Below are positions 8,919-17,289 of a stretch of DNA of 64,000 nucleotides, one piece after another; position 1 is the stretch's first letter; each line of letters begins with the position of its first letter. The notes below the pieces were generated by a model. It did no database searches. It was not told the DNA's origin and saw only the letters and a program-made list of their open reading frames with translations. The DNA comes from an uncultured Spartobacteria bacterium. Lineage in GTDB: Bacteria > Verrucomicrobiota > Verrucomicrobiia > Chthoniobacterales > Chthoniobacteraceae. Position numbers and translations under genes: made by a program. The stretch is taken from NCBI GenBank assembly GCA_903901425.1, contig CAIURC010000005.1:1-64000 (forward strand), read 5' to 3'.

Positions 8919-9251
8919 ATGCCCAAGGAATCCAAACCCAAAAAAGCAGAACCCACAGCAGCGAAAACCGCATCCGCGAAAACTGCAAAGCCCGCTCCCG
9001 TGAAAGCCGTGGTGGCCGAACCGGTAAAGAAGCCGGCAGCAACCCCGAAACCAGCGTCCGTCAAGGCGGCAAAATCGGTCAAGGTTCAAAAGTCTGTCGC
9101 TCAGTCGGTTCCATCTGGATTCAGCCGTGAGGACGTGGCGACCCGGGCTTATTTCATTTCTGAGCGCCGTCGTTTTTCTGGTCTCCCGGGCACTGAGGAG
9201 GACGACTGGCACCAGGCCGAGCGCGAGCTTGTGTCGGAATCAACCCTTTAA
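8919..9251 (+). CDS. DUF2934 protein with histone-H1-like basic N-terminus
   Basis: A 110-residue protein. Residues 1-70 are almost only Lys, Ala, Pro, Val, Thr and Ser in AKxA and PVK repeats, like eukaryotic H1 tails or bacterial Hc1/AlgP-type DNA-binding tails. Residues 74-108 (SREDVATRAYFISERRR ... DDWHQAERELV) are a DUF2934 domain. A nucleoid or DNA-binding role is an inference from composition. The frame is open from 8874, but ATG 8919 starts the basic tail directly. An 81-residue gene follows 12 bases later. The 211-base region upstream, shared with the divergent GT39 gene, has an AT-rich patch near 8790-8820 suited to promoters. Confidence 0.72.
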   Translation: MPKESKPKKAEPTAAKTASAKTAKPAPVKAVVAEPVKKPAATPKPASVKAAKSVKVQKSVAQSVPSGFSREDVATRAYFISERRRFSGLPGTEEDDWHQAERELVSESTL

Positions 9252-9263
9252 GATTGGCGTACG

Positions 9264-9509
9264 ATGCCAGACACGACCCTCCTGCTGGCATCTGCGCTCC
9301 GCGACCGGCTCAGAGTCATTTCTGACCGGGAATTTTATGCGCGCGACCCGGCGGCTCATCTGTCCGCTCTGAAAGAGGTGTCCGGGCGGATTGAGGAACT
9401 CCAGAGGCAACTTCCCGAGCCGGTGGACCCTCGGCTCCGGCATTTTCTGGAGCGCTGCAGCTACGACAAAGCCTTGGACCTCTTGGATTCAAGCGCGAAA
9501 GAGGGCTGA
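9264..9509 (+). CDS. small hypothetical protein
   Basis: 81 residues, mainly helical and charged (ALRDRLRVISDREFYARDPAAHLSALKEVSGRIEELQRQL), with no membrane segment or cysteine motif. I do not recognise a family. It is likely real because it sits 12 bases after the DUF2934 gene on the same strand, begins with ATG and has a normal soluble-protein composition. Co-expression with the DUF2934 protein is inferred from the spacing. Confidence 0.55.
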   Translation: MPDTTLLLASALRDRLRVISDREFYARDPAAHLSALKEVSGRIEELQRQLPEPVDPRLRHFLERCSYDKALDLLDSSAKEG

Positions 9510-9626
9510 AACCAGTCTGGAGCAGGAAAGTCTTGTCAGGCTCCGGCTCATTTTTCGTCTGAAAACTGATTCCGAATCCTAATTCCTGAGAGCGCTGCGG
9601 GTTGGCTTCAATAGCGCCTGCCGCTT

Positions 9627-10385
9627 ATGAAGGAAAGACCCGCGTGTCCTGTCCCAGAACTTGAAGCCGTTGCGCTTCAGGTGGCTTCTCTGTTTGATCC
9701 GCTGGAGGAGGTGCAGGCATGGGTCAAGGATCTTTACGGGCGGTACTGCTGGGTGAGCCGCGGTTTCCTTGCGAATTATTTTCTGAGCCGGAGAGAAGAA
9801 GTCGTGGGCCGGACTGACCATGATTTGTCTCCCAGCCATCTGGCCGACCAGTACGTCGAAGACGACAGGAAAGTGCTGGAGGGGGAGCCCGTGGAAAACC
9901 GGGTTGAACTGGTGGGCCGGTTTGATCATACGGCGGTCTGGTGCGAAACGACCAAGCGCTGTCTTCTGGACGCGCAGGGACGCGTTATCGGCACGCTGGG
10001 AATCACGAGGCCAGCCCGGGACTCAGCCTTGGACATGGGCCTGCCGGAATCGGCGCTGGCCCATGTGCTCGTCCACCTGCGGCAACATTTCTCGGAACAA
10101 CTCACCAACGCCGATCTGGCCGCAGTGGCCGGCCGCTCGGTGCGCGCTTTTGAAAGGCTCTTTTCGAAGTCGATGGGACTCGCTCCCCAGCAGTACCTCA
10201 GACGGCTCAGAATCCGGCTTTCGGCACAGGCGCTCCTGCAGTCCACGGATTCCATGCTGGCGATCGCACTGGCCCACGGGTTTTACGACCAGAGCCATTT
10301 TGTCAGGGAGTTCCGGCGCGAAACTGGGCTGACCCCCAGACGCTACCAGGTCATGTACGCCCGGTCTGCGCCGCCCGTATCCTAA
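9627..10385 (+). CDS. AraC-family transcriptional regulator with N-terminal PAS domain
   Basis: 252 residues. Residues 20-135 form a PAS-like sensor: WVSRGFLANYF, VVGRTDHDLSP, and a closing LLDAQGRVIGTLGITR strand. Residues 150-248 form the double helix-turn-helix of AraC/XylS proteins, with NADLAAVAGRSVRAFERLF and the signature ALAHGFYDQSHFVREFRRETGLTPRRYQ. It should bind DNA and respond to a small ligand held by the PAS domain. The TonB-dependent receptor gene starts 59 bases downstream on the same strand, so that receptor and the hydrolase after it are the likely regulated genes. The ligand is unknown. Confidence 0.88.
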   Translation: MKERPACPVPELEAVALQVASLFDPLEEVQAWVKDLYGRYCWVSRGFLANYFLSRREEVVGRTDHDLSPSHLADQYVEDDRKVLEGEPVENRVELVGRFDHTAVWCETTKRCLLDAQGRVIGTLGITRPARDSALDMGLPESALAHVLVHLRQHFSEQLTNADLAAVAGRSVRAFERLFSKSMGLAPQQYLRRLRIRLSAQALLQSTDSMLAIALAHGFYDQSHFVREFRRETGLTPRRYQVMYARSAPPVS

Positions 10386-10444
10386 ATTTTGACGCGCCTG
10401 ACCTAGCCGGTGGCTGGATTCTGCGTCTAGACTCCGGCCACCCC

Positions 10445-12550
10445 ATGGAACCCTCCCGCCGCCCCCGTAGCCGGCCCCCACTCGGTCTTCTGCTGGCTTT
10501 CCTGCCCTTCACCCCGGTTTTATGCGCGGAAACACCGGAACAACTTCCCGAAACTCTGGTGGCCGCGCCGCACCTTCCGCCATGGGCGGGTCGTGGCTCT
10601 TACGACGGCGCCACTCTCGACCGCGCTCAACTCCAGAATGCCCCCCAGCAGCGGCTGGATTCGGTTCTCCGGGACATTCAAGGGTTCCGGCTGTTCCGGC
10701 GTTCCGACAGCGTTGTGTCGCATCCCACCTCCCAAGGACTCAGCCTCCGCAACGTGGGGCCCAGCGGGGCGAGCCGAACCGACGTCCTGCTGGACGGAGT
10801 CCCGCTCAACGACCCGTTCGGCGGCTGGATTCCGTGGTCCAGGCTTTCGCCGCTTGCGATCTCCTCTGCCACAGCGCTCCGGGACGGCGGGGTCAGTCCG
10901 TGGGGAAACGCCAATCTGGGCGGCGTTCTCGCATTGGAATCCCGCTTTCTTCAGGACCAGCCCTTCACCGTTCTAGACGCCGCCGCGGGATCGGCGCTGG
11001 ATCATTCAGTCACGGTTCTGACCGCACAGGAGCGGAACGGCACACGGATTTTTGGCGGCTACCACCACAGCGACTTCAGCGGATACCCAGTGATCCGCGA
11101 CTCGCAACGCGGCCCGGTGGACACCGATGCCACCAACCGATCCCAGTGGTGGGAAACCGGTCTTCGCCAGAATCTGGGCCGGGACTTGTCGCTGACCTTG
11201 CGCGCCACGTTCTGGGAGGAATCGCGCGGCACCGGCTCGCCGCTGGCCCGGAACTCGACAGACGGGGCCGACTTCTCCGCAAAACTCGCATGGGACGCCG
11301 GACAATCCGAGCCAGGCGCCGAGTGGATCGCCTACAGACAACAGCGCAGGTTTCAGAGTACTTTCACCTCGATTGCGCCCGATCGTCGCTCTGAACTTCC
11401 CGTGCTGGACCAGTTTGAGGTTCCCTCCGTGGCAACAGGGCTGATTCATCGGAACCGGATTCCGCTTGGAGAACAACACCTCCTCTCCAGCGGCGTGGAC
11501 CTGCGGCAGGTGGACGGCCAAACTCAGGAGCGGTTCCGAAATCTGGGAGCCGGTTACACCCGGACCCGCGTGGCCGGCGGAGACCAGTTTGAAGCGGGTG
11601 CTTTTCTCCAAGACACTTGGACCCCGGACGATGCCCTCCAACTCCACGCCGCAGTCCGCGGCGCTTTTCACCGGAACAGCGACGGGATCCTCCGCGAATC
11701 CGATTTGGAATCGGGCACCCCCCTCGTGGACCAGCGCTATGCCGCGCGGGAACGCATGTCCCTCAGCGCCCGGACCGGCGCGCTTTTCACACCGGTTCCA
11801 TGGCTGGACGCCCGTCTTTCCGGCTACACCGGAAGCCGGCAACCGACTCTAAACGAACTCTACCGCCCATTCCGGCTCGGAGCCACCAACACCCTGGCCA
11901 ACCCTGAACTCGAACCCGAAAAGATCCACGGCACCGATCTGGGCCTCACCATCCGCCTGCCACACCATGCCTCCCTTCAATTCGGCGCATTTTACAACGT
12001 TCTCAAAGATCCCATCTTGTCCGTCACGGAGGTCCTGGGACCTGGTTTTTTTCCCGAATACGGTTTTCTCCCGGCCAACGGGGTGGGTGCCCGACGTCGG
12101 AACATCGAGGAGTGCGTGGTCAAAGGACTCGAAGCCGGGGTGCGCTGGCAAATCACGGAGGGGTTGAACCTGCACGGCAACTGGCTTTTGACGGAGGCGG
12201 AGGTGACCCGGTGTTTGGCGACCCCCGATCTGGAGGGCCGCACCCTGGCACAAGTCCCGTCCCAGCAGGTCGCCCTCGGTCTGGATGGAGCCGTTTGGAA
12301 ACGGCTCCGATGGACTGTGGATGGGCGGTGGGTCTCCGGACAGTTCGATGACGACCTTAACCAGCGCCGGTTGCGCGAGTTTTTCTGCGTGGACGCGCGA
12401 ATCGGGTTTCAACTCCATGAGAACGCGGAGATCTACGGGGCCGTCGAGAACCTCTTCGACGCTGAAATCCAAACCCGCGTCGATCCGAGCGGGATCGTGA
12501 GCGTCGCTTCCCCTAGAATCTGGACCGCCGGCCTCCGGCTCCAGTTCTAA
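10445..12550 (+). CDS. TonB-dependent outer-membrane receptor
   Basis: A 701-residue receptor for energised uptake across the outer membrane. It has a signal peptide to about residue 28, then a TonB-box-like PETLVAAP (35-42), a plug domain of about 55-165 (LRDIQGFRLF, GLSLRNVGPSGASRTDVLLDGVPLNDPFGG), and a beta barrel ending in a terminal phenylalanine (TAGLRLQF), the classic barrel-insertion signal. The length is usual for cobalamin/siderophore-type receptors. Substrate is not evident. It sits between the PAS-AraC regulator and an exported esterase-like hydrolase. No TonB was found in the window, but an ExbB/ExbD set is at 54-56 kb. Confidence 0.9.
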   Translation: MEPSRRPRSRPPLGLLLAFLPFTPVLCAETPEQLPETLVAAPHLPPWAGRGSYDGATLDRAQLQNAPQQRLDSVLRDIQGFRLFRRSDSVVSHPTSQGLSLRNVGPSGASRTDVLLDGVPLNDPFGGWIPWSRLSPLAISSATALRDGGVSPWGNANLGGVLALESRFLQDQPFTVLDAAAGSALDHSVTVLTAQERNGTRIFGGYHHSDFSGYPVIRDSQRGPVDTDATNRSQWWETGLRQNLGRDLSLTLRATFWEESRGTGSPLARNSTDGADFSAKLAWDAGQSEPGAEWIAYRQQRRFQSTFTSIAPDRRSELPVLDQFEVPSVATGLIHRNRIPLGEQHLLSSGVDLRQVDGQTQERFRNLGAGYTRTRVAGGDQFEAGAFLQDTWTPDDALQLHAAVRGAFHRNSDGILRESDLESGTPLVDQRYAARERMSLSARTGALFTPVPWLDARLSGYTGSRQPTLNELYRPFRLGATNTLANPELEPEKIHGTDLGLTIRLPHHASLQFGAFYNVLKDPILSVTEVLGPGFFPEYGFLPANGVGARRRNIEECVVKGLEAGVRWQITEGLNLHGNWLLTEAEVTRCLATPDLEGRTLAQVPSQQVALGLDGAVWKRLRWTVDGRWVSGQFDDDLNQRRLREFFCVDARIGFQLHENAEIYGAVENLFDAEIQTRVDPSGIVSVASPRIWTAGLRLQF

Positions 12551-12639
12551 GGACGACGGACCGATTAAGGATCGCCTCTCGCACAGCGCCGGTTTATCGT
12601 TCGAGAGTCGATCGTGCGACCGTCTCTCCCCCGCCTCCC

Positions 12640-14844
12640 ATGATGACCGCTCCCCGCACCACCGCCCGAATTTTAGCAACCGCCATTCTGATCGCTGGCA
12701 TGGCTCGGGCTCAGTCCCCCAATCCCAAGGAGGCCCTCCCGGCTGCAACTGCGGACAAGGATTCCAGACTGGATCCCCTCAAGGACCTGAACGGTTTTTT
12801 CCCTTTCCAACCGCCGGATTCCGCCGAGGCATGGCAGCACCGGGCCGACTGGGTGCGCCGCAGGGCGCAGGTGGCACTCGGACTCTGGCCGCTTCCGACA
12901 AAAACCCCGCTCCGCGCCGTGATCCACGGCCGGATCACCCAGCCCGGGTACACGATCGACAAGGTATTCTTTGAAAGCCTGCCCGGCTTGTTTGTGACCG
13001 GAAACCTCTACCAACCCGAACAGAAAAGCGCCAAAATGCCCGGCGTTCTTTTCGCGCACGGCCACTGGAAGGACGCCCGGCTTTCCGAGCAACCCCCGGA
13101 CAAGCTCCGCGAAGAAATCGCCTCCGGCGCAGAACGATTTGAAGATGGAGGCCGCAGCCGATTTCAGTCCCTCTGCGTGCAACTGGCCCGAATGGGATGC
13201 GTGGTCTGGCAGTGGGACATGCTCGGGGATTCGGATTCGCAGCAGTTTTCGCGGGAACTCATCCACGGCTTTTCCAAACAACGGCCCGAAATGAATTCTG
13301 CTGAGGCATGGGGCTTGTTCAGTCCCCAAGCCGAGGCACGGCTTCAATCCCCCATGGGCCTTCAGACTTGGAACGCGATCCGTTCCATGGATTTTCTGCT
13401 CAGCCTTCCAGACATCGATCCCCAACGGATTGCGGTGACGGGTTCCAGCGGTGGAGGCACCCAGGCCATGATGCTCGCCGCGCTCGATTCCAGGGTCCAA
13501 CTTTCCTTCCCGGTCGTTATGGTGAGTACCGCGATGCAGGGCGGGTGTACCTGTGAAAACGCCAGCCTGCTCCGCGTGGACACCGGGAATGTCGAGTTTG
13601 CCGCGCTGTTTGCCCCGAAACCACAGGGCATGAACACGGCTAACGACTGGACTCGGGACATGGCCAAAATTGGGTTCCCCGAACTCCAAAAACTCTATTC
13701 GACCGTGGGCGCTCCCAAAAACGTGCTGCTCCACCGCGGCGAACATTTTCCCCACAACTACAACGCAGTCACCCGGTCCGCCTTCTACTCCTTCCTCAAT
13801 CACCATTTCAAACTCGGCGCACCCCATCCCGTGATTGAAACCGACTACGCATTCCTTCCCGCGGAAAAACTGACGGTGTGGGATTCCGAACATCCGGCCC
13901 CCAAACCGGCGGACCCCGAGTTTGAACGGCGGCTCCTGGCATGGCTGGACAACGACTCCAAACTTCAGATGGAAGGCGCAGCGGCCACCCCCGATTCCCT
14001 GCGAAAATTTGCAGGGCCCGCCGTTGAGATCCTGATTGGCCGGACTCTCGAATCCGCGGGAAGCGTGCGCTGGCAAAACCTCGAAACCATTCACCGGGGC
14101 ACATACGCAGAGGAACGAGGTGTCGTGAACAACACCACGCACCGTGAATCCGTGCCGGCTCTATGGCTCAAGCCGCTCAAACCCTCGGGAAAATCTTTGC
14201 TGTGGATCGGTGACGCGGGAGAGGAGTCGGTTTTTCTGCTGGGAGGCGCACTGCGTCCGGAACTGGAAAAACCGCTGTCTCTCGGGGTGTCCATCCTTTG
14301 CCCCGACCTTTTTCGACGGGGGAATCCATCCGGGGAAACGGCGGGACCAGCATCCAACCGGATGGTGGAAAACCGCCGCGAATTTGCCGGCTACACCTAC
14401 GGATACAACCATTCCCTTTTCGCCCAGCGCACGCATGACATCCTCTCCGCGTTCCGACTCCTGAAATCCGGCAACACGGGCGCCCCGAGGATTTACGCTG
14501 CCGCATTGGGCTCCAGCGGCCCGCTGCTCGCAGCGGCACGGGCGATTGCACCCGGCGCACTCGCAGGAACAGCCATCCATTCGGGCGGGTTCCGCTTCTC
14601 TCACCTCACCGATTTCCGCGACTCCAGATTCCTGCCCGGCGCGGTCAAATACTGGGATCTGCCCGGTCTGCTTGCGCTCGGCGCGCCCAGTCCGCTGTGG
14701 CTCTCCGGCGAACCTGCGGTCCCCGAACCGTTGTCCCGCTTTGATGCGACCCAGCGCGGGAAGTTCACCCTGCACTCCGGCCCCGCTGAAGCGGAACGAG
14801 CGCTCGACTGGATCCTCGCTCAACCCGGCCCGGAACCGCAGTAA
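12640..14844 (+). CDS. exported alpha/beta-hydrolase, acetyl-xylan-esterase-like, two hydrolase domains
   Basis: 734 residues with a signal peptide (about 1-24). The first domain is an alpha/beta hydrolase of the acetylxylan esterase/prolyl oligopeptidase type: strand-turn PGVLFAHGHWKD, then the nucleophile elbow GSSGG with Ser270, in VTGSSGGGTQAMMLAA. A histidine in HRGEHFPHNYN (around residue 370) is a candidate catalytic residue. The second half (about 500-734) repeats the pattern in weaker form, with GYNHSLFAQRTHDILSAFRLL and an elbow-like GSSGP, so it may be a degenerate copy. It probably removes ester groups from polysaccharide or similar periplasmic substrates. The start may be the first or second of two adjacent ATGs. 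It overlaps the convergent hpt end by 25 bases. Confidence 0.78.
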   Translation: MMTAPRTTARILATAILIAGMARAQSPNPKEALPAATADKDSRLDPLKDLNGFFPFQPPDSAEAWQHRADWVRRRAQVALGLWPLPTKTPLRAVIHGRITQPGYTIDKVFFESLPGLFVTGNLYQPEQKSAKMPGVLFAHGHWKDARLSEQPPDKLREEIASGAERFEDGGRSRFQSLCVQLARMGCVVWQWDMLGDSDSQQFSRELIHGFSKQRPEMNSAEAWGLFSPQAEARLQSPMGLQTWNAIRSMDFLLSLPDIDPQRIAVTGSSGGGTQAMMLAALDSRVQLSFPVVMVSTAMQGGCTCENASLLRVDTGNVEFAALFAPKPQGMNTANDWTRDMAKIGFPELQKLYSTVGAPKNVLLHRGEHFPHNYNAVTRSAFYSFLNHHFKLGAPHPVIETDYAFLPAEKLTVWDSEHPAPKPADPEFERRLLAWLDNDSKLQMEGAAATPDSLRKFAGPAVEILIGRTLESAGSVRWQNLETIHRGTYAEERGVVNNTTHRESVPALWLKPLKPSGKSLLWIGDAGEESVFLLGGALRPELEKPLSLGVSILCPDLFRRGNPSGETAGPASNRMVENRREFAGYTYGYNHSLFAQRTHDILSAFRLLKSGNTGAPRIYAAALGSSGPLLAAARAIAPGALAGTAIHSGGFRFSHLTDFRDSRFLPGAVKYWDLPGLLALGAPSPLWLSGEPAVPEPLSRFDATQRGKFTLHSGPAEAERALDWILAQPGPEPQ

Positions 14845-15374
14845 ATTTGGGGCTTCAAGACCCCGATATACGGCAGGTTGCGATAGCGTTCCCGGTAGTC
14901 CAGACCGTAGCCCACAACAAATTCGTCCTCCATTTCGAACCCGACAAACCGGGGTTCGCAGTGGGCGGCGCGCGGTCGCCGTTTGCTGAGAAGCACGCAG
15001 GCCTCGGCACTCAAGGGGGCCCCAACCTCCGACAAACGCTCCAGCACCGCATGGAGGGTGCGTCCAGTGTCCAAGATGTCATCCAAGACCAACACATGCC
15101 GCCCACGGAGATCAGGAAGGGTTTGCTCTTCAAAAGTGACCACCCCGGAGCTCTCTGTGCCCCCGTGATAACTGGAGACCCGCAGGCAATCGATCCGGAG
15201 CGGCAGCGGCACCCGCCGCAGAAGGTCCGCGGCAAAAATCAGGGAGCCGTTCAGAAGGGCCAGCACAGTGAGCTCGCGGTTGCTGTAAAAGGCGGTGATT
15301 TCCGCCGCCAACGCATCCAAGCGCACGCGGATGGCATCCTCCTCGAAAAGCACCCGGTCCAAGTCTTCCTGCAT
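14820..15374 (-). CDS. hpt: hypoxanthine phosphoribosyltransferase
   Basis: About 184 residues. The enzyme converts hypoxanthine or guanine plus PRPP to IMP or GMP in purine salvage in the cytoplasm. The PRPP-binding loop VLVLDDILDTGRT is at 94-106, the flexible loop region is SSYHGGTESSG, and the C-terminal DEFVVGYGLDYRERYRNLPYIG matches the base-binding part. The frame opens at 15401, but ATG 15374 is preferred: AGGA lies seven bases upstream, and MQEDLDRVLF aligns with the usual HPRT N-terminus. The 3' end overlaps the convergent hydrolase gene by 25 bases. It is divergent from the TIM-barrel gene at 15482. Confidence 0.93.
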   Translation of the reverse strand: MQEDLDRVLFEEDAIRVRLDALAAEITAFYSNRELTVLALLNGSLIFAADLLRRVPLPLRIDCLRVSSYHGGTESSGVVTFEEQTLPDLRGRHVLVLDDILDTGRTLHAVLERLSEVGAPLSAEACVLLSKRRPRAAHCEPRFVGFEMEDEFVVGYGLDYRERYRNLPYIGVLKPQIYCGSGPG

Positions 15375-15481
15375 CCCGCAATCCTGAAGGGGGAGTCCCA
15401 TGGAGAAAACCCTTTTCCGCCAGAAACCGAAACGCTAGACACTCCCGGAGTTCCCCAACCCTCTTAACCCCTTCTCTTCCC

Positions 15482-16513
15482 ATGGCAACATCCTGCTACC
15501 ACCCCTCGATTGAAGGCGCTCAGCACGGCGCAAAATCCCTCGCCCAGTTCCTCGATTACGCGAAAGCCGCTGGCGCAACCGGTGCTCAACCCAGCAACTA
15601 CATGCTGCAAAACGGCGACTCTTTGAAATCCGCCAAGGAAATCCGGGAGACATTCGAAAAGGCCGGGATGACACTGGACGGCATCAGCGCCCACTGCCCG
15701 TTCTGGGTCCACACCACCGCCTGGACCCAGAGTCCAACGGTCAAACCCTTCCTTCCCAAAGAAGTCGCCAACCAGAGCGCATCCGAGATTGAGGCTTGGA
15801 GCGAGGCGTACCTGCTCAAACTCATGGATCTTGCCGTGGAACTCGGCGTGAAAGTCATCCCCATGTTCTGGGGCACCGCGTTCGGCTGGGAACTGGCCAC
15901 CGGTTACCCATGGGGCTTCTGGGCCGGCCCCGGCTACGACCTGCTCGCCGAAGGCAAGGAGCGGTTCGTCCAGAAAACCCAGAAACTCCGCGCCCATGCC
16001 CAGAAACTGGGCCTCAAACTCTGCCACGAAATTCACCCTGGGACCGCCGCATCCACGGCGGACGATTTCCTCCTCCTCGTGGACATCTGCGATGGAGATG
16101 AAACCCTGGGGGTCAACGCCGATCCGTCCCACTGCTGGGAAGGAGAGTCTTGGGAATCCCGTTTCCTCAAAGTCGGTTCCCGGATCTGGGCGGCCCATGT
16201 GAAGAACTTCGTGATCCGGCCTGGATTCCCGCTGCGCACCATGGAACCCCATTGGCCCAAACGCGCCATGCAGTTCACGGACCTCCCCAGCGGAGACCTG
16301 AACATGAGTCGCTACGTGGAACTGCTGTTGATGGTGGGATACCCAAGCCGGTACTGCCAGCTTCAGGGCACGAAGACGGCTCCTCTGGTTGTTGAGGCAG
16401 AGAGCGCCCACCGCGATCTCGACACCACCAGCGCCAACGGAATCGGGTTTGTTCGGGACAACCTCCTGATCACGCCCGCAGGAGGAAGCTTCGAAGACGG
16501 CATGGGAGCATAA
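15482..16513 (+). CDS. sugar phosphate isomerase/epimerase family (AP_endonuc_2 TIM barrel)
   Basis: A 343-residue soluble TIM-barrel protein of the xylose-isomerase-like/AP-endonuclease-2 family (PF01261). Metal-binding residues are visible in LCHEIHPGT, LGVNADPSHCWEGE, WAAHVKNF and VVEAESAH. Members isomerise or epimerise sugars and inositols, usually in carbohydrate catabolism. The specific substrate cannot be inferred. There is no signal peptide, so it is cytoplasmic. It appears to be a single-gene unit, with a divergent hpt upstream and a strong intrinsic terminator about 50 bases downstream. Confidence 0.85.
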   Translation: MATSCYHPSIEGAQHGAKSLAQFLDYAKAAGATGAQPSNYMLQNGDSLKSAKEIRETFEKAGMTLDGISAHCPFWVHTTAWTQSPTVKPFLPKEVANQSASEIEAWSEAYLLKLMDLAVELGVKVIPMFWGTAFGWELATGYPWGFWAGPGYDLLAEGKERFVQKTQKLRAHAQKLGLKLCHEIHPGTAASTADDFLLLVDICDGDETLGVNADPSHCWEGESWESRFLKVGSRIWAAHVKNFVIRPGFPLRTMEPHWPKRAMQFTDLPSGDLNMSRYVELLLMVGYPSRYCQLQGTKTAPLVVEAESAHRDLDTTSANGIGFVRDNLLITPAGGSFEDGMGA

Positions 16514-16562
16514 GGCCCTTCCTCGCCATCCACAGATTCCGCATTTTCTTCCGCAATTCACG

Positions 16563-16599
16563 CCGGCGCGACCCCTCAAGGTCGCGCCGGTTGTTTTTT
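16563..16599 (+). terminator. rho-independent terminator
   Basis: A perfect 11-bp GC-rich stem (CCGGCGCGACC, 16563-16573) with loop CCTCAA and complementary arm 16580-16590 is followed by TTGTTTTTT. It lies 49 bases after the TIM-barrel isomerase stop and ends that transcript before the tRNA gene. Confidence 0.93.
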
Positions 16600-16744
16600 A
16601 ACCGCGGGCTTCCCCCCCGGAAAGCAGGTACCTTTCCCATTTGCCCTGACCCGGTTTTTTCAGGAGCAGACTCGGCCACGAGAAAAATTTGAAAAAGGAG
16701 TTGCCCCCCCGATTCTGGCCCAGTAACGTCCTCGCCTCCTTCAA

Positions 16745-16821
16745 GGAGCCTTAGCTCAATCGGTTAGAGCGCCGCCCTGTCACGGCGGAGGTTGCGGGTT
16801 CGAGCCCCGTAGGCTCCGCCA
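16745..16821 (+). tRNA. tRNA-Asp (GTC)
   Basis: A complete 77-nt cloverleaf. The acceptor stem GGAGCCT pairs with AGGCTCC and is followed by G-CCA, so CCA is encoded. The anticodon stem CCGCC/GGCGG encloses loop CTGTCAC with anticodon GTC at 16779-16781. The T-arm is GCGGGTTCGAGCCCCGT-like. The G discriminator fits tRNA-Asp. A weak promoter-like pair, TTGCCC (16701) and TAACGT (16724), with a 17-base spacer, lies just upstream. No integrase or duplicated 3' end suggests use as an attachment site. Confidence 0.97.
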
Positions 16822-16838
16822 GTACTTTGTACTTTTTT
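16821..16838 (+). terminator. possible tRNA terminator
   Basis: A short AGTAC-TTT-GTACT hairpin begins at the last A of the encoded CCA and is followed by five T residues. The stem is weak and overlaps the mature 3' end by one base. Its position and T-run still suit termination of the tRNA-Asp transcript. Confidence 0.45.
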
Positions 16839-16949
16839 GGACTGGAATGGACGTGCCTAGACTTTCATGGACGGCATTACCGGGCGCAAAAGCAGGACGC
16901 CCACCTCCCCCAAAGAAGTCCCAGTAGCTATTGTGGCTCGCTATGTGGC

Positions 16950-17195
16950 TTAGTGGCAACCGCACCCCACCCCGCACGCACCCGAGCCGCCAACCATTCC
17001 GCCGGCACCGCCAATTCCACCGGCTGTTCCCGACGGGGTTTTAGCCAGATAACCCAGCCCCCCGGTGATCACCCTCCGGATCGGTTCCCCACTCTCCGGA
17101 TGCCGCGTCAACGCCGGTTCCTTCATTCCCTGCTGAATCTCAAACCGCTGTACCGGCTTGGCGGGATCCGTGGTCTCATAAATGTAGGTGGCCAT
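16950..17195 (-). CDS. FmdB-like small protein without the N-terminal zinc ribbon cysteines
   Basis: 81 residues starting MATYIYETTD, with FEIQQGMKEPALTRHPESGEPIRRVI, the FmdB/CxxC-type regulatory protein pattern (PF09723). The usual CxxC pairs of the ribbon are missing. Instead there is a glycine-rich tail ending in CGVGCGCH. Family members are annotated as putative regulators, with weak experimental support. The frame opens at 17219, but ATG 17195 matches the family N-terminus. It lies convergent to the tRNA-Asp gene and divergent from the PQQ-propeller gene. Confidence 0.65.
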   Translation of the reverse strand: MATYIYETTDPAKPVQRFEIQQGMKEPALTRHPESGEPIRRVITGGLGYLAKTPSGTAGGIGGAGGMVGGSGACGVGCGCH

Positions 17196-17289
17196 GGAGC
17201 CAGAATACCCCTGAGGCAAATACGGTGCAACCCCGGCTCCCTGTGTTTTGGGTTTGCAGCCCCACCCCGTTGAGACGAGGGTTTTGCCC

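Noticed and set aside
12673-14142. 489-residue ORF antisense to the hydrolase gene
   Set aside because: Same reason: antisense to a gene with clear catalytic motifs, with a composition rich in Gly/Arg/His typical of shadow frames.
16701-16729. TTGCCC / TAACGT as a tRNA promoter
   Set aside because: The spacer is 17 bases and the position fits, but the hexamers match consensus poorly (4 of 6 and 3 of 6), so it is mentioned only in the tRNA entry.
16745-17219. tRNA-Asp as the attachment site of an integrated element
   Set aside because: No integrase, no second copy of the tRNA 3' end and no change in composition downstream.
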